From contig JAJXSQ010000024.1 of the NCBI GenBank assembly GCA_021784495.1, positions 1-13,357 of the forward strand: a stretch of DNA of 13,357 bases. Reading direction: 5' to 3'. Shown here one piece after another: positions 1 through 6,837 of the stretch. This stretch comes from Myxococcales bacterium. Its GTDB lineage: Bacteria; Myxococcota; Myxococcia; Myxococcales; Anaeromyxobacteraceae. The notes beneath the pieces are model-generated. The model was given only the letters and a program-made list of their open reading frames with translations, was not told the DNA's origin and searched no databases. The position numbers were made by a program, and so were the translations under genes. Positions within the stretch are counted from its first letter, which is position 1. The number at the start of each line of letters is the position of its first letter.

Positions 1-1898
1 GCGGCGCGCGGCGCGATCGGGGCGGGCGGCGCCGGCGCCCAGGCCGCCTCGATGCGGAGCGGGGGCGCGCCGTCGTGGAGGAACTCCAGGTCGAGGAGGG
101 CCACCACCGCGCCGCCGGCCCGGACCTCGAGCCGGCCGTCGTCGGTGAAGGCGCCGAGCTCGGTCGCCTCCACCTCCCGGTCGCGCGCCAGCGCGAGCAG
201 GCGCGGGAGGTGCTCCGGCGGGACGGCGAGCGTCATCCGCTCCTGCGCCTCGGAGACCAGGATCTCCCAGGGGGCGAGCCCCTGGTACTTGAGCGGCGCG
301 CGGTCGAGGTCGAGCCAGGCGCCGCCGGGCTGGGTGGCCATCTCGCCGACCGAGGAGGAGAGGCCGCCGGCGCCGTTGTCGGTGATCGAGGAGTAGAGCC
401 CGAGGTCGCGCGCCTCGAGGAGGAAGTCGAAGGCCATCTTCTGGGTGATCGGGTCGCCGATCTGGACGGCCTGCACCGGGCTCTCCTCGGTGAGCGCCGC
501 CGAGGAGAAGGTGGCCCCGTGGATCCCGTCCTTCCCGATCCGGCCGCCGACCATGACGATCCGGTCGCCGGGGCGCGCCGCCTTGCGGTCGGTGGGGCGG
601 CCCGCGCTCTCGACCGGCATCCGGCCGACCGTCCCGCAGAAGACCAGCGGCTTGCCGAGGAAGCGCTCGTCGAAGAGCTCCCAGCCGCGCGCGTAGGGGA
701 CGCCCGACTGGTTGCCGCCGTCGACCACCCCGCGGTGGACCCCCTCGCGCACCCGCCGCGGGTGGAGGAGGCCGGGCGGCGGCGCCGCGGCGCGGTCCGG
801 CGGGGCGAAGCAGTAGCCCCAGACGTTGGCCAGGAGGTCGGCGCCGAGGCCGGTGCCGAAGGGATCGCGGTTCACGCCGACGATGCCGGTGATGGCCCCG
901 CCGTAGGGGTCGAGCGCCGAGGGGCTGTTGTGGGTCTCCACCTTGTAGACGAGGTGGTACCGGTCGGTGGCGGCGATCACCCCGGCGTTGTCGTGGAAGA
1001 CCGAGACCAGCCAGCTGGCGCCGTCGCGGGCGCGGATCCGGGCGTCGATCGCCTCGGTCGTGCCGCGGATCAGCGTCTTGAAGATCGAGCGGATCTCCTC
1101 CGGCGGCCCCCCGGCCTCCCGGTAGGAGACGGTGGCGTTGAAGATCTTGTGCTTGCAGTGCTCCGACCAGGTCTGGGCGAGGCACTCGAGCTCGACGTCG
1201 GTCGGGTCGGCGCCGAGGCCGGCGGCGGCGCGGCGGGGGTCGACGGCCGCGCGCTGGAAGTGGTCGCGGATCGCCCGCAGCTCCTCGAGGTCGAGCGCCA
1301 GGAGCCGCTCCGCGGAGAGGCGGGCGAGCCCCCGGTCGTCGAGATCGGCGAGCCGGATCCGCTCGGCGGGGCGCGGGGGGTGCTCGACCACGCGCGGCAC
1401 CTCGAGCGAGGGCGGGGCCGCCTCCCAGGCGGCGCGGTCCTGGATCTCGATCCGCTCGATCAGCTCGTTGGCCAGCAGGCCGCGGGCGGCGCGGGCCGCG
1501 TCCTCCGCCCCCACGCCGGAGAGGAGGTAGAGCCGCGAGGTGTAGACCGCGCCGCGCTCGCCGAGCGAGCGGCCGAGGAGGTCCTCGATGGCCACCCGGG
1601 CCGAGCGCGCCACCGGGTCGGTGACGCCCGGCCGGTAGCCGACGGCGACGGCGACGTCGAACGGGCCGTCCTCGATCCGGCCGACCGCCCCCTGGCGCAC
1701 CACCGGCCCGGCGAACTCCTCGGCCACCCGCCGGGCCTCGCCGGGCGGGAGCGCCGGCTCGACGTGGTACACGTCCCGGGTACGGACGGCCGAGACGGCG
1801 ATCCCGAGGTGCTCCCGGAGGGCGCGGGCGACGGCGAGCCCCCGGCTGTCGGCGAAGCCTGGGCGGGTGGCGATCTCGATGCGGGTCACGTCGGCCAC
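1..1898 (-). CDS. purL: Phosphoribosylformylglycinamidine synthase PurL with PurS-like N-terminus (3' end outside window)
   Basis: Catalyses the ATP-dependent conversion of FGAR to FGAM in cytosolic de novo purine synthesis, using ammonia from a glutaminase subunit (PurQ) or domain not visible here. About 632 residues are present and the C-terminal part is cut at base 1. Seen directly: a PurL signature WSEHCKHK at residues 244-251, whose His247 corresponds to the conserved histidine of the family; then ETHNSPSALDPYGG, VGVNRDPFGTG, GGNQSGVPYARG, GGRIGKDGIHGATFSS and GGLSSSVGEMA in the expected order. Roughly residues 1-160 precede the PurL core and look like two successive PurS-like halves (PGFADSRG near the start, VGYRPGVTD in the second). 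This suggests a PurS-PurL fusion rather than a separate purS gene. The GTG at 1898 is chosen because GGAGG lies 11 bases upstream and the PurS-like similarity starts straight after it. Very sure of the family; moderately sure of the fusion reading. Confidence 0.97.
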   Translation of the reverse strand, partial: MADVTRIEIATRPGFADSRGLAVARALREHLGIAVSAVRTRDVYHVEPALPPGEARRVAEEFAGPVVRQGAVGRIEDGPFDVAVAVGYRPGVTDPVARSARVAIEDLLGRSLGERGAVYTSRLYLLSGVGAEDAARAARGLLANELIERIEIQDRAAWEAAPPSLEVPRVVEHPPRPAERIRLADLDDRGLARLSAERLLALDLEELRAIRDHFQRAAVDPRRAAAGLGADPTDVELECLAQTWSEHCKHKIFNATVSYREAGGPPEEIRSIFKTLIRGTTEAIDARIRARDGASWLVSVFHDNAGVIAATDRYHLVYKVETHNSPSALDPYGGAITGIVGVNRDPFGTGLGADLLANVWGYCFAPPDRAAAPPPGLLHPRRVREGVHRGVVDGGNQSGVPYARGWELFDERFLGKPLVFCGTVGRMPVESAGRPTDRKAARPGDRIVMVGGRIGKDGIHGATFSSAALTEESPVQAVQIGDPITQKMAFDFLLEARDLGLYSSITDNGAGGLSSSVGEMATQPGGAWLDLDRAPLKYQGLAPWEILVSEAQERMTLAVPPEHLPRLLALARDREVEATELGAFTDDGRLEVRAGGAVVALLDLEFLHDGAPPLRIEAAWAPAPPAPIAPRA

Positions 1899-1925
1899 GG
1901 CGTCTGGAACCTCCGGAAGGGGCCG

Positions 1926-1931
1926 ACCTTA
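1926..1931 (-). promoter_or_regulatory. Candidate -10 box (TAAGGT) for purL
   Basis: TAAGGT read on the minus strand fits TAnnnT and lies 27 bases before the purL GTG, leaving a short leader that contains the GGAGG ribosome site. No good -35 hexamer is seen. AT-rich hexamers are scarce in this sequence, which is the main reason to note it. The 178-base gap 1899-2076 otherwise shows no gene. Confidence 0.4.
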
Positions 1932-2076
1932 CACCGGAACCGGCGCGGCCGGGCAGGCGTCGCGGTCCCCCGCCCCCTCGCCGTCGCCCCCCGGGAGGCG
2001 CTCCGCGGGGCCGCCGGCCGCCGGGGCGGGACCCGCGGGGTTGCGCCGGGAGGGCGTCGCCGCCATCTAGGGGGCC

Positions 2077-2790
2077 GTGACCCGCCGCCTCGCGCCCCCC
2101 GCCTCCCCCCTCCGCGCCGTCGGCGCGGTCCTCCTGCTCGCCGCCGCGGCGCCGGCGGACGCCTTCTGGCTCCTCGGCTTCTCCACCGCCCAGACCCTCG
2201 GCCCCGGCGAGGTGGGCGTCATCTCGGGGACGGGCGGCCAGTTCACCACCGCCGGCCACCCGCCCCGCGACAGCTTCACGCCCGCGCTGGCCCACGCCGG
2301 CCTCCGCGTCGGGCTCGTCGACCGGCTCGACGTCGGCTACCGGCTGGTCACCGTGCCGCTCCCCTTCGGCGTCGTCGGGCCGACGCTCGCCAGCGCGGTC
2401 GATCTGAAGCTCCGCCTCACGCCGGCCGGGGCCGGGTGGCCGGTGGCGCTGGTCGCCGGGGGCGCCGCGGCCTACCTGGCGCTCGACGGCCAGGACCGCT
2501 GGGCCTGGAGCCCCGGCGCCGCCCTGGTGCTCTCGCGCGACCTCCGCGACGGGCTCACGCTCACGGTGAACGCGCGCTACCTCTACGCCGCGATCCCCGA
2601 CGGCCCCGGGGGGGCGGGCTCGAACGAGGTCCAGATCGCGGGCGGCAGCGCGTCGGCCCGGATCGCGCTGCGCCCCGGGCTCGCGGTCATCCCCGAGCTC
2701 GGCCTCTTCCGCGCCGTGGGGCGGCTCCGCGGCGCGCCGGCCGACGGCCTCGGGCTCCAGTACGGGGCGGTGCTCGCCTTCACCCTCTGA
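2077..2790 (+). CDS. Exported hypothetical protein, possible outer-membrane beta-barrel
   Basis: Function not recognised. The 237-residue product begins with an N-terminal signal: a basic start with arginines at residues 3, 4 and 13, then a hydrophobic Ala/Leu run at about 14-25, and a likely signal-peptidase site after Ala-Asp-Ala near residue 29. The mature part has no cysteine and many alternating polar/nonpolar stretches, for example LRVGLVDRLDVGYRLVTVPL and LTLTVNARYLYAAI, broken by Gly/Asp/Pro turns. It ends in a strand-like VLAFTL. This resembles a small outer-membrane beta-barrel, but that is inference from pattern only. An in-frame TAG at 2068-2070 lies just upstream, so the GTG at 2077 is the earliest possible start; a weak AGGGGG precedes it. 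It is convergent with alr, with only 18 bases between the stops. The gene is probably real because it combines a signal peptide, a stop-bounded frame and codon bias like its neighbours. Confidence 0.65.
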   Translation: MTRRLAPPASPLRAVGAVLLLAAAAPADAFWLLGFSTAQTLGPGEVGVISGTGGQFTTAGHPPRDSFTPALAHAGLRVGLVDRLDVGYRLVTVPLPFGVVGPTLASAVDLKLRLTPAGAGWPVALVAGGAAAYLALDGQDRWAWSPGAALVLSRDLRDGLTLTVNARYLYAAIPDGPGGAGSNEVQIAGGSASARIALRPGLAVIPELGLFRAVGRLRGAPADGLGLQYGAVLAFTL

Positions 2791-2793
2791 GCC

Positions 2794-2819
2794 CGGCCGG
2801 CGGGAGGGTCAGCCGGCCG
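2794..2819. terminator. Hairpin between convergent genes (possible two-way terminator)
   Basis: CGGCCGGC (2794-2801) and GCCGGCCG (2812-2819) form a perfect 8-base-pair stem around a 10-base loop. It sits at the junction of the convergent genes ending at 2790 and 2809, and the loop and right arm overlap the last codons of alr. No T-run follows on either strand, so classic intrinsic termination is not assured. Chance palindromes are common at this GC content. Confidence 0.4.
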
Positions 2820-3984
2820 CGATCGGGCCGGTGAGCGTGCGGGCCGACGCCACCGCGCCGCCGCGCAGGTAGAGGCGGGGCACGCGGGCGGAGATGCCGG
2901 CGAGCACCTCCCAGGAGATGGTGTCCTCGAGCGCCGCCAGCTCGTCGGCGCTCACCTCCTCGTCGCCGTCGCGGCCGAGGAGCGTGGCCACGTCGCCGAC
3001 CGCCACCCCGGGGATGGCGGTGGCGTCGACCATGCACATGTCCATGGCCACCCGCCCCACCACCGGCGCGCGCCGGCCGCGGAGGAGGAGGTGGGCGCGG
3101 TTCCCGAGCCCGCGCCGGTAGCCGTCGGCGTACCCGCACATGACCAGCGCGATCCGCGAGCGGCGGGTGGCGGCCCAGGTCCGGCCGTATCCCACGGTCG
3201 CCCCGCGCTCGACGTCGAGGACGCGGCCCACCCGGGCGCGCAGCGACAGGACCGGCCGCAGCTCGGCGTCGGTCCCCACCCACGGGGCCGGCCGGTAGCC
3301 GTAGAGCGAGAGGCCGGCCCGGACCGCGTCGAGCGCCATCTCCCGGTCGAGCAGCACGCTCGCCGAGGCGGCGCAGTGGCGCTCGGGGACGAAGGGGAGG
3401 CGGGCCGAGACCTCCCGGAGGAGGTCGAGCTGGCGCCGGGTGAAGCGCTGGTCGCCCTCCTCGGCGGCCGCGAAGTGGGTGAAGAGCCCGCGCACCTCGA
3501 TGCCCGGCAGGGCGCGCGCCCGCTCCGCCAGCGCGACGCAGGCGTCGGGCTCGAGGCCGTGGCGGCCGAGGCCGGTCTCCACCTCGAGGTGGACGGCGAC
3601 CCGCGCGCCGCGCCGGCGCGCCTCGGCGGAGAGCGCGTCGAGCAGCTCCGGCGCCCCGACGGTCGGCATGACCCCGAGCGCGACCGCCCGGGGCGCGTCG
3701 GTCGCGGGGGTGTGGCCCACCACCAGGATGGGCGCGTCGATCCCGGCGCGGCGGAGCTCCTCCGCCTCGTCCAGGCAGACCACCGCGAGGCCGTGCGCGC
3801 CGGCCTCGAGCATCGCCGGCGCGCAGCCGACGGCGCCGTGGCCGTAGGCGTTGGCCTTCACCACCGCGTAGAGCCGGGCCGGGGCGGCGCGCGCGGCCAG
3901 GAGGCGGACGTTCGAGGCGAGGGCGTCGAGGTCGACCTCCGCCCAGCAGGGGCGGCCCGGCCAGGCCGAGGGTGCGAGCGACAT
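2809..3984 (-). CDS. alr: Alanine racemase
   Basis: PLP-dependent, cytosolic interconversion of L- and D-alanine, supplying D-alanine for peptidoglycan. The product is 391 residues, a normal length. The PLP lysine is Lys43 in the signature VVKANAYGHG. The catalytic tyrosine of the other half-site is Tyr266 in VGYGRTW. Also visible are ETGLGRHG (135-143), which holds the arginine normally near the phenolic oxygen of PLP, and RVAMDMCMVD (311-320), the usual RVSMDM region. The N-terminal part is the PLP-binding TIM barrel and the C-terminal third is the beta domain. The ATG at 3984 gives the usual short lead into AEVDLDALASNVR. The same frame stays open much further upstream, but only because of GC bias, and that stretch is antisense to the gene at 4063. 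AAGG lies 9 bases before the ATG and may serve as a ribosome site, or be part of a -10 box. It is divergent from 4063-4590. Confidence 0.97.
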   Translation of the reverse strand: MSLAPSAWPGRPCWAEVDLDALASNVRLLAARAAPARLYAVVKANAYGHGAVGCAPAMLEAGAHGLAVVCLDEAEELRRAGIDAPILVVGHTPATDAPRAVALGVMPTVGAPELLDALSAEARRRGARVAVHLEVETGLGRHGLEPDACVALAERARALPGIEVRGLFTHFAAAEEGDQRFTRRQLDLLREVSARLPFVPERHCAASASVLLDREMALDAVRAGLSLYGYRPAPWVGTDAELRPVLSLRARVGRVLDVERGATVGYGRTWAATRRSRIALVMCGYADGYRRGLGNRAHLLLRGRRAPVVGRVAMDMCMVDATAIPGVAVGDVATLLGRDGDEEVSADELAALEDTISWEVLAGISARVPRLYLRGGAVASARTLTGPIAAG

Positions 3985-3992
3985 GCCGGGCG

Positions 3993-3998
3993 ACCTTA
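3993..3998 (-). promoter_or_regulatory. Candidate -10 box (TAAGGT) for alr
   Basis: TAAGGT on the minus strand ends 8 bases before the alr ATG, which would put the transcript start at or within about two bases of the start codon. The same bases could instead act as an AAGG ribosome site, so the reading is ambiguous. No clear -35 is seen. Confidence 0.4.
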
Positions 3999-4023
3999 AC
4001 ACCCAAGCCCGGCGCGCGGGTGG

Positions 4024-4029
4024 TACGCT
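4024..4029 (+). promoter_or_regulatory. Candidate extended -10 (TGGTACGCT) for the gene at 4063
   Basis: TACGCT preceded by TGG fits the extended -10 form TGnTAnnnT. It lies 33 bases before the GTG at 4063, leaving a leader of roughly 27 bases that carries the AGGAGG site. It is only 25 bases from the alr -10 candidate on the other strand. Confidence 0.45.
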
Positions 4030-4062
4030 CGCCCCGCCCCGCGGGACCCGAGGAGGCGCCAC

Positions 4063-4590
4063 GTGAGCCCGACCAGCCGCTACCAGCAGCTCTGCCAGGC
4101 GCTCGAGGACGCGCGCAAGCGCTTCAGCGACTACCGGTCCGACTGCGTCTTCTTCGCCGCCACCTTCGCCCGCGGCCTGGCCGAGTACCTCGGCGGCCCG
4201 CGCGACCTCGTCGCCTTCGAGCCGGTCGCCGGGGTGCGGGTCGGCGACGGGCCGACCGACGTCAAGGACGCGATGCACCTGGACGAGGACACCTACTGGC
4301 ACTTCGGCCTGCGCCTGCGCCTGTGCGCCGACCAGGCCGTCGACGCGATCCCGCTCCGGATCCGCTTCAAGAAGATCGAGGGGCGCTACGTGGTGAACCT
4401 CTTCGGCCACGAGGACTTCGAGCTGGCCGAGCCGAGCCCGGCGGCGCTGGCGCCGGTCTACGAGGAGCTCTTCAACTCGGTGCGCCGTCACTACGACGAC
4501 GGCCTCCGCCTCTTCCTCGACAAGCGCGGCCAGAACCTCCACCTGGCCTTCTCCGCGGCGCGCCAGGCCGAGATCGCCGGCGGCGCGTAG
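4063..4590 (+). CDS. Conserved-looking hypothetical protein, 175 residues
   Basis: I do not recognise this protein. It has no signal peptide or membrane segment, so it is probably cytosolic. The composition is that of a normal folded protein, with a mixed helix/strand pattern: a helical N-terminus (residues 6-43, rich in Glu/Arg/Ala), then acidic VKDAMHLDEDTYWHFGLRLR (67-86), a strand-like core LRIRFKKIEGRYVVNLFGHE (98-117), and a helical C-terminal part with PVYEELFNSVRRHYDDGLRLF (131-151). The middle (His72, His80, His116, with several Asp/Glu) could bind a metal, but this is speculation. The GTG start is well supported: a full AGGAGG at 4051-4056 with 6-base spacing. It is divergent from alr (78-base gap) and convergent with the glutathione transferase gene. 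The strong ribosome site and biased codons argue that it is real, and it contrasts with the many GC-driven shadow frames nearby. Confidence 0.8.
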   Translation: MSPTSRYQQLCQALEDARKRFSDYRSDCVFFAATFARGLAEYLGGPRDLVAFEPVAGVRVGDGPTDVKDAMHLDEDTYWHFGLRLRLCADQAVDAIPLRIRFKKIEGRYVVNLFGHEDFELAEPSPAALAPVYEELFNSVRRHYDDGLRLFLDKRGQNLHLAFSAARQAEIAGGA

Positions 4591-4631
4591 GCGCCCTCCT
4601 GGCGCAGAAAGATCCGGAGGAGGTGGGCGCC
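4590..4631. terminator. Hairpin between convergent genes (possible two-way terminator)
   Basis: GGCGCCCTCCT (4590-4600) pairs with AGGTGGGCGCC (4621-4631) over 11 bases with one mismatch, around a 20-base loop. It fills almost exactly the 43-base gap between the stop of the gene at 4063 and the stop of the glutathione transferase gene. There is no adjacent T-run. Confidence 0.45.
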
Positions 4632-4633
4632 GG

Positions 4634-5296
4634 TCAGGGCGCGCCGCCCGCCGGGGGCGCGTCGGGCTGGCGCTCGGGGATCGCCGCCCGGAAGGCGGGG
4701 AGGGCGGCGCAGGCCGCCTCGACGCGGAGGAGGGTCGGGAACGGGTCGAGCGCCACGCCGTGGCGGCGCGCCCCGTCGAGCTGCGGGACGAGGTAGACGT
4801 CGGCGAGCCCGACCTGGTCGCCGTGGCTGAAGCGGCCGGCCCCCGCGGCGGTGGCCGCCTCGAGCGCGGCGAGCCCCCGGCCGATCCAGTGGGCCGCCCA
4901 GGCGCGGTCGTCGGCGCCGAGCGCGCCGCGCAGGTGCCGGAGGACCGCGGCGTTCTGGTAGGGCTGGATGGAGGAGTTGACGTGCTCGGCGAGCGCCCGG
5001 ACGCGGGCGCGCCCGAGCGGATCGGCGGGGAGGAGCGGGGGCGAGGGGTAGGCCTCGTCGAGCCAGGCGAGGATGGCCATCGACTGGACGAGCCGCACCG
5101 GCGGTCGCCCATCCTCGAGGAGCTCGAGCACCGGCACCTGGGCCATGGGGTTCCGCGCCAGGTGCTCGGGCCGGTACTGCGCCTGCGCGGCGAGGTCGAC
5201 CGGGGAGTACTCCCAGGCGAGCCCCTTGAGCCCCAGCCCGATCCGGACCCGCCAGGAGGAGGTGGAGCGCCAGAAGGAGTGGAGCCGGAGGATCAC
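4634..5296 (-). CDS. maiA: Zeta-class glutathione transferase / maleylacetoacetate isomerase family
   Basis: The zeta family isomerises maleylacetoacetate to fumarylacetoacetate with glutathione in tyrosine/phenylalanine breakdown, in the cytosol. The product is 220 residues, typical for the family. Seen: the zeta N-terminal signature FWRSTSSWRVRIGLGLKGL (residues 8-26), where Ser11 lines up with the catalytic serine and Ser13 replaces the cysteine found in eukaryotic enzymes; QVPVL (53-57) with the thioredoxin-fold cis-proline; and QSMAI (71-75), which contacts glutathione. The helical C-terminal domain ends in the characteristic ALPAFRAAIPERQPDAP. The GTG at 5296 is preferred: it starts the protein just before the first beta strand as in relatives, and GGTGATC, a match to the 3' part of the extended Shine-Dalgarno sequence, precedes it. 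A GTG at 5335 would add 13 unrelated residues. No homogentisate-pathway partner is in view, so the substrate is uncertain; another small-molecule glutathione transferase is possible. Confidence 0.9.
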   Translation of the reverse strand: MILRLHSFWRSTSSWRVRIGLGLKGLAWEYSPVDLAAQAQYRPEHLARNPMAQVPVLELLEDGRPPVRLVQSMAILAWLDEAYPSPPLLPADPLGRARVRALAEHVNSSIQPYQNAAVLRHLRGALGADDRAWAAHWIGRGLAALEAATAAGAGRFSHGDQVGLADVYLVPQLDGARRHGVALDPFPTLLRVEAACAALPAFRAAIPERQPDAPPAGGAP

Positions 5297-5498
5297 GCGA
5301 TCACCCGCTGGTCGATGGGGCCGAGGAGGTTCCACCCCGCGGCGTCGCGCCGCTCGAGCTCGGCCCGGCGCCCGGCCCGGAGGGACGGGAGCCTTCCCCG
5401 AGGGTCGGGCGCCGCACGCCGCCCGCGATCTAACCGGGCGGCGTCCGGACGGCCGCCGCTCCTTCGGGGGCGCACCGGCCCCGCCCCTCCGGGCCGCG

Positions 5499-5528
5499 TT
5501 GCGCCGGCGCGGGCGGCGGGGCTATGGG
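5499..5528 (+). promoter_or_regulatory. Candidate promoter for the DUF482 gene (TTGCGC-18-TATGGG)
   Basis: TTGCGC (5499-5504) and TATGGG (5523-5528) are spaced by 18 bases. The -10 ends 8 bases before the GTG at 5537, which has no clear ribosome site, so a near-leaderless transcript is possible. Both boxes are imperfect. The rest of the 240-base divergent gap 5297-5536 is GC-rich with no gene that I can support. Confidence 0.35.
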
Positions 5529-5536
5529 TCGGACCG

Positions 5537-6736
5537 GTGGAGAGCCAGGACCACGCGCCCCGGTCGGTCGAGCTCGGCGGCGGGGTCCGGGTCGCCCGGC
5601 GCATCGCCGACGTCCCGGCCGAGGACTGGGATCGACTCCAGGCCCACGAGCCGGAGCTCGCGGGCCCCTTCGTCCGCCACGCCTTCCTCGCGGCGCTCGA
5701 GGGGAGCGGCTCGGCGGCCCCCGGCGCCGGCTGGCGGCCCCGCCACCTGCTCCTCGAGCGGGCCGGCCGCCTGGTCGCGGCGGCCCCCGCGTACCTGGAG
5801 GCGAGCAGCGACGGCGACTTCTCCCGCGACTGGGAGTGGGCCTCGGCGGCGGCGGGCGCCGGCCTGGTCTACTACCCGAAGCTGGTCCTCGGGGTCCCGG
5901 CGACGCCGGTCACCGGCCGCCGCCTCCTCGTCGGCGCCGGCGAGGACCGGGGCGCGGCGGTGGCGGAGCTGGTGGGCGCGGCGCGGCGGCTCGCCCGGGC
6001 GGAGGGGGCGGGCGCGCTCCAGGTCCTCTTCCCGCCGGCGGCGGAGGCGCGGGAGCTCGAGGCGGCCGGCCTCGCGGCGCGGCTCGACTTCCAGTACCAC
6101 TGGCGCAACGCCGGGTACGCGAGCTTCGAGGAGTTCCTGGCGCGCTTCCCCTCGAAGCGGCGCACGGCGATCCGCCGGGAGCGGCGGGCGCCGTCGGAGC
6201 AGGGGATCGCCCTGCGCACGGTGCCGGGGCCGGAGCTGGCGCGCGATCCCGCGGGGTGGGCGCGCGCCTGCTTCGCCCTCCACCGGGGCTCGACCGACCG
6301 GATGGCCTGGGGGATGCGCTGGGTGAACGAGGAGTTCTACGCGCGGGTCTTCGCCGGCCTCCCGGGCGCGGCCGAGGTGGTGGAGGCGCGGCGGGAGGGG
6401 CGGCTGGTGGGGATGGCCTTCAACCTGGTCGGGCCGCGGGCGCGCTTCGGCCGCTACTGGGGGTGCAGCGAGGAGCACCCCTTCCTCCACTTCAACGTGG
6501 CGCTCTACCACTCGATCGAGCGGTGCATCGAGGGGGGGCTGGAGCGCTTCGAGGGGGGCGCCGGTGGCGAGCACAAGATCGCCCGGGGCTTCGAGCCGGC
6601 CGAGACCTGGAGCGCCCACGCCTTCGCCGATCCCCGCCTCGACGCCGCGGTCCGGCGCCAGCTCGCCGACGAGGTCTCGGCGCGGCGGCGGGCGCTCGAG
6701 CGCTGGCGGGCGGAGCACCCGCGGCTCGGTGGGTAG
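5537..6736 (+). CDS. GNAT-fold protein of the DUF482 / COG3146 family (FemAB-like)
   Basis: This 399-residue protein matches the family described as putative peptidoglycan biosynthesis/recognition proteins and GNAT-type acyltransferases; its substrate is not established. Conserved blocks are visible in order: DGDFSRDWEWASAAAGAGL followed by YYPKLVLGVPATPVTGRRLLV in the first third; QYHWRNAGYASFEEFLARF followed by PSKRRTAIRRERR (about 190-217); the second GNAT-like half with RLVGMAFNLVGP and RFGRYWGC; then HPFLHFNVALYHSIERCIEGG and FEGGAGGEHKIARGFEPAETWSAH (from about 338), the best signature of the family. No signal peptide or membrane segment is seen, so it is cytosolic. The GTG at 5537 is the only in-frame start near the beginning of similarity; the nearby ATG at 5524 is in another frame. 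The kinase gene starts 101 bases downstream with its own putative promoter, so co-transcription is uncertain. Its presence near alr may hint at cell-wall work, but this is only proximity. Confidence 0.9.
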   Translation: MESQDHAPRSVELGGGVRVARRIADVPAEDWDRLQAHEPELAGPFVRHAFLAALEGSGSAAPGAGWRPRHLLLERAGRLVAAAPAYLEASSDGDFSRDWEWASAAAGAGLVYYPKLVLGVPATPVTGRRLLVGAGEDRGAAVAELVGAARRLARAEGAGALQVLFPPAAEARELEAAGLAARLDFQYHWRNAGYASFEEFLARFPSKRRTAIRRERRAPSEQGIALRTVPGPELARDPAGWARACFALHRGSTDRMAWGMRWVNEEFYARVFAGLPGAAEVVEARREGRLVGMAFNLVGPRARFGRYWGCSEEHPFLHFNVALYHSIERCIEGGLERFEGGAGGEHKIARGFEPAETWSAHAFADPRLDAAVRRQLADEVSARRRALERWRAEHPRLGG

Positions 6737-6793
6737 CGGGGCGGCCCGCAGCTCCCCGCCGGCCCCGCCTGGAACCCCCCGCCGCCCCCGGGG

Positions 6794-6799
6794 TATCCT
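6794..6799 (+). promoter_or_regulatory. Candidate -10 box (TATCCT) for the hybrid kinase gene
   Basis: TATCCT fits TAnnnT and lies 38 bases before the kinase GTG, giving a leader of about 31 bases that contains the GGAGG site at 6829-6833. No good -35 is seen, which is usual for the other candidates in this window. Confidence 0.4.
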
Positions 6800-6837
6800 T
6801 CGGCGCGCGCCTTCGGGGGGCCGGCGCCGGAGGTGGC

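Noticed and set aside
75..2834. A 919-codon open frame on the plus strand
   Set aside because: It is antisense to purL and then runs through the exported-protein gene in another frame. Its Arg/Gly/Pro/Ala-rich composition is typical of GC-driven shadow frames, and PurL on the other strand is certain.
2809..5112. Long upstream extension of the alr frame, suggesting a fusion protein
   Set aside because: The extension is low-complexity, antisense to the well-supported gene at 4063, and overlaps the glutathione transferase gene in another frame. Alr has its usual start at 3984.
5297..5604. A possible small minus-strand protein upstream of the glutathione transferase gene
   Set aside because: Arg/Pro/Ala-rich, no ribosome site or family, and it overlaps the start of the DUF482 gene. 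I treat 5297-5536 as a divergent regulatory gap.
5524..6837. N-terminal extension of the histidine kinase by about 438 residues
   Set aside because: That part lies over the DUF482 gene in the wrong frame and is Gly/Arg/Pro-rich with no domain. The GTG at 6838 has a ribosome site and begins just before the first PAS domain.
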